64,000 nucleotides of DNA. Origin: Rhinopomastus cyanomelas (Eukaryota > Chordata > Aves > Bucerotiformes > Rhinopomastidae). Shown one piece after another: positions 1-11,325 of this stretch. The notes beneath the pieces are model-generated. The model was not told the DNA's origin. It searched no databases and saw only the letters and a program-made list of their open reading frames with translations. The stretch is taken from assembly GCA_013400115.1 (NCBI GenBank), contig VXBP01003486.1:310001-374000 (forward strand), in the 5' to 3' direction. Position 1 is the first letter of the stretch, and the number at the start of each line of letters is the position of its first letter. Position numbers and translations under genes: made by a program.

Positions 1-2397
1 TGGTAATAAATACCCCAATATTGAATCTGAGGGACTCTAAAATCAGTTTGCAAGATTGCCAACACATGTTGAAGTTCTTCCCAGGGACCTGGCACGGCTG
101 TAACTTCCCTCTAGAGAAAGCAAACAGTAGTGAGCTGGAGAGAAGGTTTAAACCTGGATTTAATTTCTTGCAAATGAAAGAAAGTGCCTTTTGGAAAGCT
201 TTCTACTCTGAGACCAAAGGACAAAGAAGTAGAAATCTGATTGTTTCTCAAATAGCCTGGAGATTTTCTGTTTTACAATAAGGAAATGTGCTGTTATTTC
301 TTTAAGGAGCTTCTTATAGATGGTAAAAATTGAGCTAGAGGGGAGCTCATTATTTAAGGAAGCACACTCATTGGACTGGTAAAAAAATGTATTTCACTGT
401 GGTCAGTTTTGGGTCAAGAGCACCAAGGAAGCAGACCTAACTGAGGCATTTCCTTATCCTGCAGTGTTATTTGCCTTCAGAGCAATGGTGTATGCATTAT
501 TATGGCTACCAGGCTGCAGATTGGTAGCCATATCATCCATAGAGAAGCAGCAGTGCACAGTTAAGACTCGTGCTGACAGCACGATACCTGTGGCTGGTGG
601 AGGTGCCGGTAATTTATGTAAAGCATGTGCAGTAAAACCTTTGTTTTATAACACCATGCATTTTGTATATTCAGCATAGGGAAAAGATGTTAAGAATTAT
701 TTTAAAATACTCAAATGTTTAGTGACTCTTTGAATACCTTTCAAAAAAAGAAAAGCTACTCTGGCTCCAGCCAGACAGAAGTGGAAAAAGCATGTAAAGA
801 ATTTCTGTTTAAATCTCTACTTTGAAGACTTCATTCTTGTGACATTCAGCAGTTAAAAGCAGGTGTCTGCTCACTTAGGAATCTCTCTGGTTCCCCAAGC
901 TGGGTAGCATTTAGGTGTGTATAAATGGAAGCAATTATCGCAGAGCAATAATTAATTTTGCTTCACGGCAAATCACATAAAGGTTGGGCTATATCTGATA
1001 AAAGCATTTGAAGTAATCTCTGATCTTTTTGCTGATCATCCCCATTCCTACCTGTCAGTGCAGAATGGCAAGCCGGCCCCTTGACAGAAATCCTATGAAA
1101 GGACATCTGTGTTATGTGACAATGTCATATGGAAGGATTACGGATTTAATAGAGTTGAGTTTTGTTCTTGCTGAAGCAGATGTGTCTGTCAGTCAGGCTA
1201 AAAAAAGGAACCATGTTTGATGGCAATAATTTTGACTTTGAAATTTCCATGCAAACACAGAAATGAAAGGAACAAAGGTCTCTAAACAAGTTCTGCCAAA
1301 TGTATGGAGCTGTTAAAAAACAAACAGTAGCCATATTTGGAGTATTAGCCAAATATGATGGGGAGAGGTCAGTACAACAGATATAATCTTGTCTGGCTGC
1401 ATCCTGGACAGCTTCTAAGCACAGCTTGGAAACCAGTATTGAAGAGATCACTTTCCAATATGTCATATCCCCATTTTTTTTGCATGTTATTTTTTCTTCC
1501 TTTTCTTATTTTAACTTTCCTGGCTTCTGTTCTTTTCTCTTTTTGGTGTTTGTGTAATAATTTGTGTGTATGCACAACATCACATTTTTTAAACTAAGTA
1601 GAAAAGGAAATACTCTTACAACTAAGGAATTGTGTGACTTCAGAATTTATTTGTCTATGCAAAATATTTCACTTTAATGCTTACACTGTCTGCATGTCCA
1701 TGGGGAGAATGTGATGATTGTCTCCTACATATGAAGTCCTTGTGTGTGGTAAAAGCCTTGGTTTGTTGCCAGGTCTTTTGCTCAGCTAAATGTATTAAAG
1801 ACCAAAATGTAGAGGAGCTGGATCCTTAGAAACATTCATACAAACACAGGAATAGTGAAAAACAGATCTACTGCTGCTGAGAATGCTTTTTTCTTTTTTT
1901 TTTGGATGAAAAAGAAAGTTTCCACAGTTTTAAGATAGGTGGTTTTTTGGTGAAGTATATCAAAGTTTGCCTCCAATAATCTCTAGCTGTTATTTTTATC
2001 TGCCAAGGAGAGCTATAAATTCAGCCTTGACATGGTTTCAATAGTGTGAACCTCCAGATCTGCTCTAATCCCAAGATTAGATACTGAAGTGCTGCTTCAA
2101 TTGTGCAGTATTATCACGTACTATCACTTGGCCCTATTTCAAACTGTAGCTTTATTGACAATAGTTTCAAAGCTGTTGCTAAGTTGTGAGCACTCTGCTT
2201 TATCTACTGCTGCTCTTACAACTTCAGCTAGGTACACTTTCTCGCAGGAAGTACTATGCTAATAATAATCACTAGGCAAAAGAATGATTTGTCTTTAACC
2301 TTTTCCATGCACAGGTCTGTGTTCTACTCTGTGACTTTTCTGAATCCCTGAGAATTTAAACTGATTTTTACCTTATTCTCACTTCTTTACAGTCAGG
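1..2397. other. Unique non-coding DNA
   Basis: AT-rich single-copy sequence with no recognised repeat family. The longest open frame (21-281, plus) begins at TTG and has only about 37 percent G+C at first codon positions by hand count, so it is not coding-like. Homopolymer T and A runs occur near 1886-1902. Nothing else is supportable here. Confidence 0.6.
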
Positions 2398-2600
2398 GTT
2401 ATTAAATATTGGAAGGGGTTGTCCAGGGAGGTTGTGGAGTCCCCCTCTCTGGAGATGTTTCAGACCCATCTGGATGCAGTTTTGTGGAGTGGTTTAGGCC
2501 TTTTAGGTGGTTATGCTTTTCAGCAATTTGTGTCCTGCTTGAGCAGGAGGGTTGGACCCGATGGCCTTTGAAGGCCACTTCCAACCCTAATAAACTGTGT
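2398..2600 (+). mobile_element. CR1 LINE fragment, 3' end
   Basis: This is a truncated CR1 non-LTR retrotransposon. The diagnostic part of ORF2 and the 3' UTR is present: 'ggttgtccagggaggttgtgg', a 'ctctctggagatgtt' block, then 'ggttggacccgatggcc' and 'cacttccaaccct'. The terminal ATTCTATG octamers have decayed. Only the last 200 bases remain, the usual outcome of 5' truncation during target-primed reverse transcription. Confidence 0.85.
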
Positions 2601-3658
2601 AAACAGTGTTACTGTCACTTCTGCCTGGACAATTGTTCGGAACAATCCTGAAAAGTTGTTGATCATAGGACCCGCTGGTCTAAGTTTAAGACCTGTTGTT
2701 GGATGATTATTCTTTCTTTCCTAGAAAGAATCTTCTGTCATAGGACTTTTCCACAAAGCGTGGTTGAACAGGTCTGTTTCAGTTCCTGTGAGAGAATTTA
2801 AATTTCTCATTCCTTAGACTCTCAAGGAATCTAAGGATTGCATACAAAATTTAGTTGACTAAAATAGATAACATCCTTTAACTAGGGCAGACAAGAACAC
2901 AGACCCAAGGCCTGCCTGTCACAAATGAAAGGGATGAGCTGACATATTTCTGTGCCACCTACGGAAGACAAATACTGCAATTTGTTGAACTGCTTGGAAT
3001 ACAAAGGTACTAATCTAGATTTCTAGAACCTGCCTGAAAGTGACACTGCAATGAAGCAACTGCTCATCCTAATGTCCAGAGTGACTGACTTCCAAAGGAA
3101 AGCTTCTGTCAGAGCTGTATTTATTTTGGGAAGGCCTGTTAGCTGTTTTGCTGCCAATGTTCTGAAGAGGTTACAGGAAAAAACATTGCTGCGCGGTGTG
3201 TGGGATATGACACAGATGATCACATCAGAATAGAAATGCAGCCCTACAGCTGCTGCTTTGAAGGCTTGGTGGCAATTCTCTTTCTTTCTCTGTCACACAC
3301 CTGACTGGTTAACCTGAAGGAGGTCAGCAGTCACCTCTCCTTTATTTACTCTCCTACTTTTTTTCCTTTCTTCTATATCTGGTCTACAAGACTTCAGAGT
3401 AGGGACCACTGCCCCTATGTTTTGTTTATACAGACTGTAGAACAGTTGGGACTGTGTTCCACACATAGACTGTGAATAAACGGCAGGGAAATAGAAATGA
3501 ATATTGGGAAATGTTGAACTATCACTGCTGTTCTTCATCAGGAGGATGGAGTACTGCCCTCAGACCTCATTCAGGTCCAAAGTCTGCACAGATGTAAGCT
3601 TTCAAAATAGTAACACCAAAAAATAACTAAAATGAAGAAAACCAATGCTGCATTTTCT
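2601..3658. other. Unique non-coding DNA
   Basis: AT-rich sequence between a CR1 end and the assembly gap. Short open frames on both strands near 3020-3540 overlap one another and show no splice context. I see no gene or repeat. Confidence 0.55.
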
Positions 3659-3690
3659 NNNNNNNNNNNNNNNNNNNNNNNNNNNNNNNN
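3659..3690. other. Assembly gap (32 N)
   Basis: There is a run of 32 undetermined bases. It abuts the 3' end of a plus-strand CR1 copy, so the gap probably hides the rest of that element. The true length may differ from 32. Confidence 0.99.
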
Positions 3691-3740
3691 TGGACTAGAT
3701 GATCTTTTGAGGTCCATTCCAATCCCTAATGATTCTATGT
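3691..3740 (+). mobile_element. CR1 LINE 3' terminus, cut by gap
   Basis: The sequence starts directly after the gap with the CR1 signature 'tggactagatgatctttt', then 'ggtccattccaatccctaat', and ends in the octamer 'gattctatg'. The 5' portion lies in, or was lost to, the gap. Confidence 0.85.
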
Positions 3741-3929
3741 CTCCTGCAGCTTAGAAAAATAAATACTGATTCAAAAAAAGATAGCATCTACACCTGCATC
3801 ACTGCCATGGTTTTTCAAAGACAGGAGTCTTTAAAATATACACTTTAACTAACATTGTTAGGCTCTGCTTGTCTCAGGGTTAACTTGCATACATACTGTA
3901 ATGTTTTATTGCAAGCTTTTGCTACAAGT

Positions 3930-4219
3930 CATAGAATTGTTTATTTCGGAAAGGACCTTAAGATCTTTGAGTCCAACCGTTAATGTAACTCTGCCAAGCC
4001 CAGACCTAAACCCTGTCCCTAAGCTCCAGATCTACACAACTTTTAAACACATCCAGAGATGGCAACTCAACCCCCAACCTGGACAGCCTGTTCCAGGAAT
4101 GTTCTTGCATTCCTGACATTTTCAATAAAGGAGCTTTTCCTCGTCTCTAACCTAAACTTCCCCTGGCACAACCTGAGGCCATTTCCTATTGTCCTACCAC
4201 TTGTTACTTGGGAGATGCA
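3930..4219 (-). mobile_element. CR1 LINE fragment
   Basis: Read on the minus strand this is a CR1 3' region. On the plus strand it appears as 'catagaattg' (the octamer end), 'gagtccaaccgttaatg', 'cacatccagagatggc', 'cctggacagcctgttccagg' and 'cttgttacttgggaga', all in the standard order. It is well diverged and has a small internal disruption around 4110-4140. Confidence 0.88.
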
Positions 4220-7200
4220 ATCAAGAAGTCTGCTGTGTTCCCAAATTTTGTCTTTACTCTCCTACCTGTTGGGAATATTACCAGGAAGCATAACCTCATG
4301 TGATGCACATGGGATTGGTTTGTATACTCAATAGAAAAATGTTTTGTTTATTCCATTTTTCTTCTTTTATGAACAGCAGAATGTCTCGTGTGTTGATGGA
4401 TTTTATTGTATCCTTCAGTTTCCAATCCTATTGCACCACAAGACCCATTCAGCACACTACCTTACAGAAGCTTTTCATAGCAATTGTTTCTGTGCAGACG
4501 GAGGCTGTTCTGTATTTCCTACCAAGTTTACAATAAAACCAAGTAACATGATAAAGAGACATAAAATTGAGTTGTTTACAATTGAAAAATAGTACTTTGC
4601 ATTTTTCGTTTATGTAGTGTAAATCCTGTGAACACTTGTTTATACCTTTACTCCCAAATATATGAGGAAAAGCCTTTCACATAAGGCCTGAAGCAGCCTC
4701 AGTTTATATGTTTCAAAGGTTTTTGTCATAGGAAACATGGACCACAGCCAGTGGCACAGCTTTTCCTCACTTCAGCTGATGGCTTGAGAATATGGTTGTA
4801 TTGCCTCACAGACATACTGGGATAAAAATATTTTGTGTGAAGAATGAAGATTTACCTCTGAGAATAACACTCTACATATTGTGAGGAGTATTTCTGCCTT
4901 TCCCATCTGAGAGATAACCATTTAGAAGGTGGATATGTGTTTGAAATGTGAGGTTTTTTGGCCTGAGGCCTTGGGAAGTTGCTATGGCAACTTGAGAAAT
5001 GTTTTTGGCAGTGCAGAAGTGTCTATGGACTAGGTCTTCTGTGATTCCATTAAATTATACTGCAAGAGTGGAGTGTCTCCATGCATCTGGTACTCCGGAC
5101 TTCTGAATAATTTGGAAGTAAAATGGGACTAAACGAGATACCTTTTTCTTTCCCCCTGAGTTGCTGTGGAGTTTTGTTGTAGCAAGCACTGACTTTGTAC
5201 TCTCTGGTTATTTGTGTCAGGGTTTAAACTGTGGTAGGTGTGGAAAAGTTGCATGGAGGGAGCAGAGCAGCTGGAGAACTCATGTTACATTATCTTAAAC
5301 GCTCTACTCTACCAAGTGTGAAAGATGACATTACTAGTTATATAAAATAATAAAGCTTAAGCACCTTACAGCAAAAATTTATCTGACTATATATAATGCA
5401 AAACACAGGTTTTCATTAGAGAAGCAAGTGCAAACAGGAACATTTGGCTCTGTACTGGTGTGATGGAAAGAACTCTAACGGAGAAACCTTTAGTTACAGA
5501 GGTAAAAGACAGGAATGAAGTCAGACTTGCATGTTTTCCTGAGAGACTTGAGGAAGTGGCATGAAGTGGGGATTATAAGCCAAAGCTGAAACAGAGATAA
5601 GGAAGGGGATAAAAGATTATATGTGTGTGTGTATGCGTGCACGCTCATGGAGCCCAAAGGATTGAAAAGAGAACTGAACAACAATTTCCCACATGAGTCC
5701 CTGGCTGGAGCTTCCAGAGCAGGGAGGAAGAAGTCATGTTTGAGAAAACCCAGTACAGAGGTGCTAGCAGAGGGAAAACCAGTCAAATTGCTATGTCTAG
5801 AGACCAATCAATTGCTGAAATAAATCTGACCATCATGATCTGGAGCCACTGAAAAATCCCATGAGGTTTTATGCTTGGATCTAGTGTGGAGAACTTAAAG
5901 TAGGGTCTACAGTTCTGAATTTCTTGAAATAACATAGGTATCACAGGCACTATCTATAATAAGGACTTGCTAAAGAAAAGCCCTTGGCTTAAAAGCATAT
6001 TTTGAGAAGGGATAGGCTGGGAATTTCTAGTTATATCCTGGAATGATAGATTGGTTAAGGTAATGAAATAGCAGCAACTTGGGAGTCTGAGAAGGGAAAT
6101 AAAGGGCTTCACTATAATTCTAAGGAATCTCGAAGAAGTACATGAGCATTGCAGGCTCTGCAGCCAATGTTTGTAGGATTGCTCTTCATTGGTGGAGCAC
6201 ATCTGCAAACTCTCTTCCAGACAGCTCTGTGTATCGGTAAAAAACACAACCTGATAAAATAAGGGCCTGGTCCTACAAACACTTCCTGAGTGGTCATACT
6301 TGTTTCACTGACACACAAATGAGTATTGCACTTGGTAGGTTGCAAAATGAAAATATCAATGTTGTCCCATATTCAGGATGCCCATAGACCATTTTTTCAT
6401 CTATTCCTTAGTTTATTAACAGCGTATTGGAGTGCTGAACATCAAAGGAAAGCAAATATTTGCAAGATATTTTGAATACAGCAACAGGTTTACAACACAG
6501 TAGCACTAAAGGAATGGATCTGTATGATCTGAAAAGCAGTGTTCGCTAAAGCAGTCACTAGATATTTCATAAGGGTAAGAATAGCTCTGTCATCATCATG
6601 TGAAGGGATAGGATTTCACAAGGTCACATAAGAACTTCAGTCTGAAATAAAGTGCCAGCCTAAGTAAGAAAAGCAGTGTAGGAGGCTTCTGGGGCACTTG
6701 GCAAGATTTCTGCTTGCAGGGGGAAATTCCCTTTGTATTTCATTGTTATAGTGCATCCCTAATATAATAACTTCAACTGTTTCTGGGAGCCTCTGCTGAA
6801 AGGGTTGTCTAGAGGAAGGATGCTTCATTTGCTTAGAAGAAAAAGCCTCAAATGACGTCCCTGTAGCATGCAGCTCCTCTACAGGCTTCTCCTTCTGCCA
6901 GATCTCCATTTGACCTGTTCTCAAGGACAACCCATCTGACATGTGACACGCTGGGCATTTCGATTCACTAGTATTGCACATCCAGTTCCTGCACACACAG
7001 GCAACTGGGACCCTGGCTTCTATGCATGTAGTGCAATCAGTTTGGGAAGAGACTGAGTATTTGCTGTGTGCCAGTTTTAGATGTATTATAAACATTAGCT
7101 TTATGTGTAACTAAAGTAGGGGATGGCTGCTATGAAATTGTCATTGTTTTTTAATAGGACCAAATTGGAGCATCTTTTGCCAAATCCCCCAGTAGCCACA

Positions 7201-8980
7201 TTCTTCCTTCTTCTCATCCTCTCTCATTAAATATACTGCGGAGCAAAGGGATCAGAGCTAATTTACTTAGGCTTGTGTCAGCTGAAAGGGAACTTTCTAG
7301 CTCACCTTTCTCCCCATTCCTGCACTGGAAAAGGAGGATAATCTTTTTTTCTCATTCCTCATCCTGACCAGCTTGGGATCTTAAAGTAACCTCTTACTTT
7401 TTAAATTGAGGGAATAGACTCTGCATGAGAGAGAAGTGTGTTTTGTTTGGAGGGTTTTTTGTTGTCTTTCTTCAGATTTTTCCATACATTTAATTCAACC
7501 CTGAATTTCTCCTGTCAGTAAAAACAGTAAACTAAAACAGTTTTGAATCTGTGGAACATTTTATGCTGTATGCCTATATGACTATGCTATATTCACTTGG
7601 GGGTCAGTTTCCTATAGTTAGTTCTTTCAAAAATATGTTTAACCTTTCTAGCCCTAAAATAGTTAATCTTCATGTTACTGTTTTAGGTTTGGAATCCTAT
7701 TATGACATTTTATGGCATTTCTTCCCCCCCCAGATACAATTATGTAATGAGACCTCTTCTGTTTTTCTTTTCAAAATCTCCTTCAGGACTACATGTTTGG
7801 TCTGTAGTTCCAGTTCAGAAATTACAAATTGATTTGGAGACTCTAGTGTCTGTCTGTATATTTATAAGTGGTGTACAAGCTGAAGCCTGAGTGCTGTAAC
7901 ACAATAAGTAACCTACTTACCCATTCACTTTATTTAAAAAATGGCTAGTGCTCTAGTTTGTGGGATGTTGCATAACATGAGACTCCCGTGTATGATTTAT
8001 AACATTAACATCACAGACTGTGCTGGTTTATGTCAGTCCTGCACTACTGCTTTATATCAGCACTTATCAAGCTTATTCGTTATCAATAAATAAGAAATGC
8101 CAAAGAGTTTCATTTAGCTTTCTTGACAAATGTTGTTGCTTTCTTTAAATTTGGAGCTATAGGTATTAATATAGCTATCTGATTTTCTTCTTTCCCTGAT
8201 TAATATAAAGGAAATGACTTGGTTTTCATAGTGTTTATACGCATTCACAGGCTTTCTGCCCCCACATGCCTTCGTGTGAAGCTGAATTCATTTCACTCAT
8301 TGATGGAGGCTTGTATGCTCCAGTTCATAAGGCTGCCCTGTGTCCATCTGCTCCTCTGCACAAGTTAAAGCTGTTACTGGAGCCTTGTGAAATTAGGGAA
8401 AAGGGAAAGATAGTCCATTCTTTAGAAACCTCTTCCTGCAACCAACTTTGCATCTGCAAACGTGCCCTGGGTCCGTTGGGGGCAAGCAGGGAGAAGACTT
8501 CACTGTTGCCATATGCAGGGTAACACATGATGAATTCATCTGCAGTTCATGGCCCACAGAGGTGCATGATGAGCTGTGTTTAAATGAGCTCCTGTTAGCC
8601 CAGCCATGGTGAGGACTGAAGGGTAGTTTCCTCACATCTGGTATCTGCTTGCAAGCACTGACCTATTTTATCCAAGTTGCTGCTCCTGTATCAGCAGGAT
8701 TTTTCTCACAGTAGTTTCATGGGCTGGGTCTTTGCCTGCCTCTTACCTGTCTGGGTGTTTGTCCAACTTGGAGGTAAGAAATCACTTTATGGTTGAAGGA
8801 AAGGGTCTCGTACAGATGAAAGAAACATGTTTCTTAAAGGCCTCCTGAACATTATTTTTATACAAAATAAATAACATTTATTTAGTTAAATGGTGCTGGA
8901 TCTTTTCAACACTGGCAAAGTACTTAATGGTACCTGGTTTTGGACTACTTTGGTTTACTGCCAAAACTTTTTACATCAAA
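4220..8980. other. Unique non-coding DNA with one X-box-like site
   Basis: This is 4.8 kb of AT-rich single-copy DNA. It contains an imperfect TG tract near 5619-5632 and the palindromic RFX-like site at 4976-4993 listed separately. The minus-strand open frame at 6637-7095 (152 codons) has no supporting splice, promoter or codon-bias evidence. No repeat family was recognised. Confidence 0.5.
4976..4993. promoter_or_regulatory. RFX X-box-like palindrome
   Basis: The sequence reads AAGTTGC-TATG-GCAACTT, with perfect 7-bp inverted arms around TATG. It contains GTTGCTATGGCAAC, one base from the symmetric RFX-family X-box GTTGCCATGGCAAC. RFX dimers bind such inverted half-sites in promoters and enhancers of ciliary and other genes. 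A shorter palindrome, GGCC-TGA-GGCC, sits just upstream at 4960-4970. No adjacent promoter or exon is visible, so a role as a distal element is inference. Confidence 0.45.
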
Positions 8981-9194
8981 GCAATCATCAAGGTTGGAAA
9001 AGACCTGCAAGATCACCAAGTCCAACCGCCCACCCTGTAACCCCCAACCACTGAACCATCTACTGAAACACCATGTCTGGCTTTTTCTTTGAACCTCTGC
9101 AGGAACAGTGCCTCCATCTCCTCCCTGGGCAGCCTGTTCCAAGGCCTCCCCACTCTTTCTGGGAAGAAGTTTTTCCTAGTATCCAATCTGAATA
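8981..9194 (-). mobile_element. CR1 LINE fragment
   Basis: On the plus strand this shows 'aggttggaaaagacctgcaa', 'tcaccaagtccaaccgccca', 'ccatctactgaaacaccatg', 'ctccctgggcagcctgttcc' and 'gggaagaagtttttcctagt'. That is the CR1 3' end in reverse, of the 'three-quarter' subfamily also seen at 38145-38541. It lacks the terminal octamers. Confidence 0.9.
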
Positions 9195-9468
9195 TAGTAC
9201 TCATGGTGTCATTTTAATTATTGTTCTAATTTGGACTATGGGCAAGAGCCCCTTTCTAAATCCAGTTAAATCTCAAACCTAATTTTGACTTTTTTTGTAT
9301 ATTAAGTTCTCTGAGCAAGCATCTCTATGAGGATTCTTTCTGAACAAATCCTTATTCACTCAAGCAAAACCTGCTGCTCCAACAAAAGTTATCCAGTTAT
9401 GAAACCTAAGGAAATTAATTGTGTGCTTGTAAGTGGGAGAGGTTGGTAGAGCTTTTGCAGTGCAAGAA

Positions 9469-9890
9469 ATCATAGAATAATTCAGGTTGGAAAAAACCCT
9501 TGGGATCATCTAGTCCAACCGTCAACCTACTGTACAAGTTCAACCCTAAACCAGATCCCCCAACGCTACATCTAAGCAACTTTTAAACACATCCAGGGAT
9601 GGGGACTCAACCACTACCCTGGGCAGCCTCTTCCAGTGCCTGACCACTCTATTTGTGAAGAATTTTTTCCTGATATCTAGTCTAAACCTACCCTGTTGAA
9701 GCTTGAAGCCCTTCCCTCTGGTTCTGTCACCAGTTACCTGTGAGAAGAGACCAGCACCAACAGTGCTCTCTACATTGTCCTTTGAGATAGTTGTAGAGAG
9801 CAATGAGGTCTCCCCTTAGCCTCCTCTTCCTCAAACTAAACAGCCCCAACTCTTTCAATCTATCCTCATAAGATTTATTCTGCTGGCCCT
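9469..9890 (-). mobile_element. CR1 LINE copy with ORF2 C-terminal remnant
   Basis: This is about 420 bases of CR1 in reverse orientation. It runs from the octamer end ('catagaataattcaggttgg') through 'tgggcagcctcttccagtgc' and 'gcttgaagcccttccctctg' to 'gtagagagcaatgaggtctc' and 'taaacagccccaactctttc'. The minus-strand frame at 9546-9803 retains fragments of the ORF2 C-terminus (for example SQVTGDRTRGKGFKLQQGRF). It belongs to the same subfamily as the plus-strand copies at 15770 and 45968. Confidence 0.93.
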
Positions 9891-11240
9891 AAATGTTATC
9901 CCTTAAACCCCCCAGTGTCCAGGTGTTTTTTTCCTCAAATCCATACCACCCAGTTTGTAACAGCAGCTTTTCCTCTGAAATTTAGTGTGAAATTATATGG
10001 TGAAAGGCAACAGTTTTTCTCCTGGGCCCAATGAGATGTAGATTTAATGTGAAACACAGGGCCTGAAACACTGGCTTTCATCACATTATTTAGACCACCG
10101 AATAGATGCAAATTTCCATCTACTTGAACCATATTGTAAGGCCATTTTTCATGGTTATATTGAAAGTCTCATAATGTCTTTTTATGTCTAATGCATGACA
10201 TTCCAAATGTGAAAAAGTGAGAATCTTTGTTTCCAGGGCTCTTTTAGCTAACTGCTGCAGTTCAAAAGTCATTTCAGTTCTCCACCAGCATGTAATTTTA
10301 AATATCATAATAAGAGGATGCTCGAAATACTGAGCAAGAAAAAGAAGATAAAAAATAAAATGAAGAGCAACTCTTGATTTGGGGAAGGAAGGCACTGAGG
10401 TACCTGCTCTGGCTGAGCCTGCTTTTGGGTGGTGGATTGAATTGCAGACCTCCAGAAGAGCCTTCTGGATGTATTATTGACAACATGGGAAAGTCACACT
10501 GAATCCCTGTTAAAAGGCAATCCCCATGGAGAGAAAGGCTTAGAGAATCTCTTTTTACCTGTGAAGCAGTGGGAGCATCTAGCAGAATTTCACATACCCT
10601 TTTCTTTTTACCTAAATTTTGCTGCTATAAGTGTTGTCATGCTCACTCAGCCATTGTATTGCCCAAGCATGCTGATAATAAAGCAGTTTCCTTTGGAAGC
10701 CTGTCACCATGCCAGCTCACTCGAGCAGACAGTAAGATTACCTACCAATGTGTGCTCTACTGTCCCTGGTAACAACATGCATGCGGGGCTGAAAACTGGA
10801 AGCAAACACATGGAAGTTATCCAGTAGAAACAGACTAAACAGTTCCTGAAGTCGCTCTTTCTTTGTATAAAAAAAGATTTGTTAAAGCAATAGGAAGGGG
10901 AATATGCATGTATGTCCATAAATACTTAGCTAGAACATGTATAGATTTAAATATTTTATATTTATATATAGCATTCTTGTATCTGTACCTTGCGTACGCA
11001 TGTATCAATGTGTATAACGCTCCAATATGAGAACGGCCAAACCAAACTGGAATCTAAATTGGAACTGCTTGTGCAAAATTGGTGTGAAAAACTGTTTAAT
11101 TTGATAGCATTTCATACTGGCTTTGTAGGGGTGTCTGTGACTGGGAAACCGTGAAACCAGTGGTGAATCAGACTCCTGCTAGGATTTAATTCAGATGGGG
11201 TTTAGTCTTTTTATAATATTCTTTGCCATTACTGTTTCAC
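9891..11240. other. Unique non-coding DNA
   Basis: AT-rich single-copy sequence. Several open frames of 60-116 codons overlap on both strands between 9935 and 10919, but none has a consistent splice context or coding base bias. A TA-rich patch lies at 10950-10970. I see no gene. Confidence 0.55.
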
Positions 11241-11325
11241 AGATTCACAGAACATTAGGGATTGGATGTTGTCATTAACAGTTTCCACCTACAAAGCACA
11301 GGTCATTTAGACAGGGCTTGTCTTG
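11241..11325 (-). mobile_element. Degraded CR1 3' remnant (possible)
   Basis: It begins 'agattcacagaacattaggg' and 'attgga', closely matching the start of the CR1 copy at 13421 ('aatcacagaacattaggaat'). It then diverges quickly, with only faint similarity to the following CR1 block. Treated as a heavily decayed reverse-oriented CR1 end. Confidence 0.55.

Noticed and set aside
6637..7095. Minus-strand open frame of 152 codons with several CxxC-like cysteines
   Set aside because: The cysteine spacing fits no zinc-binding family I know, and no acceptor, donor, TATA or poly(A) support was seen.
8712..8773. 62-base segment bounded by a 'tttttctcacag' acceptor and a GAG-GTAAGA donor (plus), with a good donor also on the opposite strand at 8744
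   Set aside because: Two frames are open, neither has coding base bias, and splice-like signals on both strands of the same segment suggest chance.
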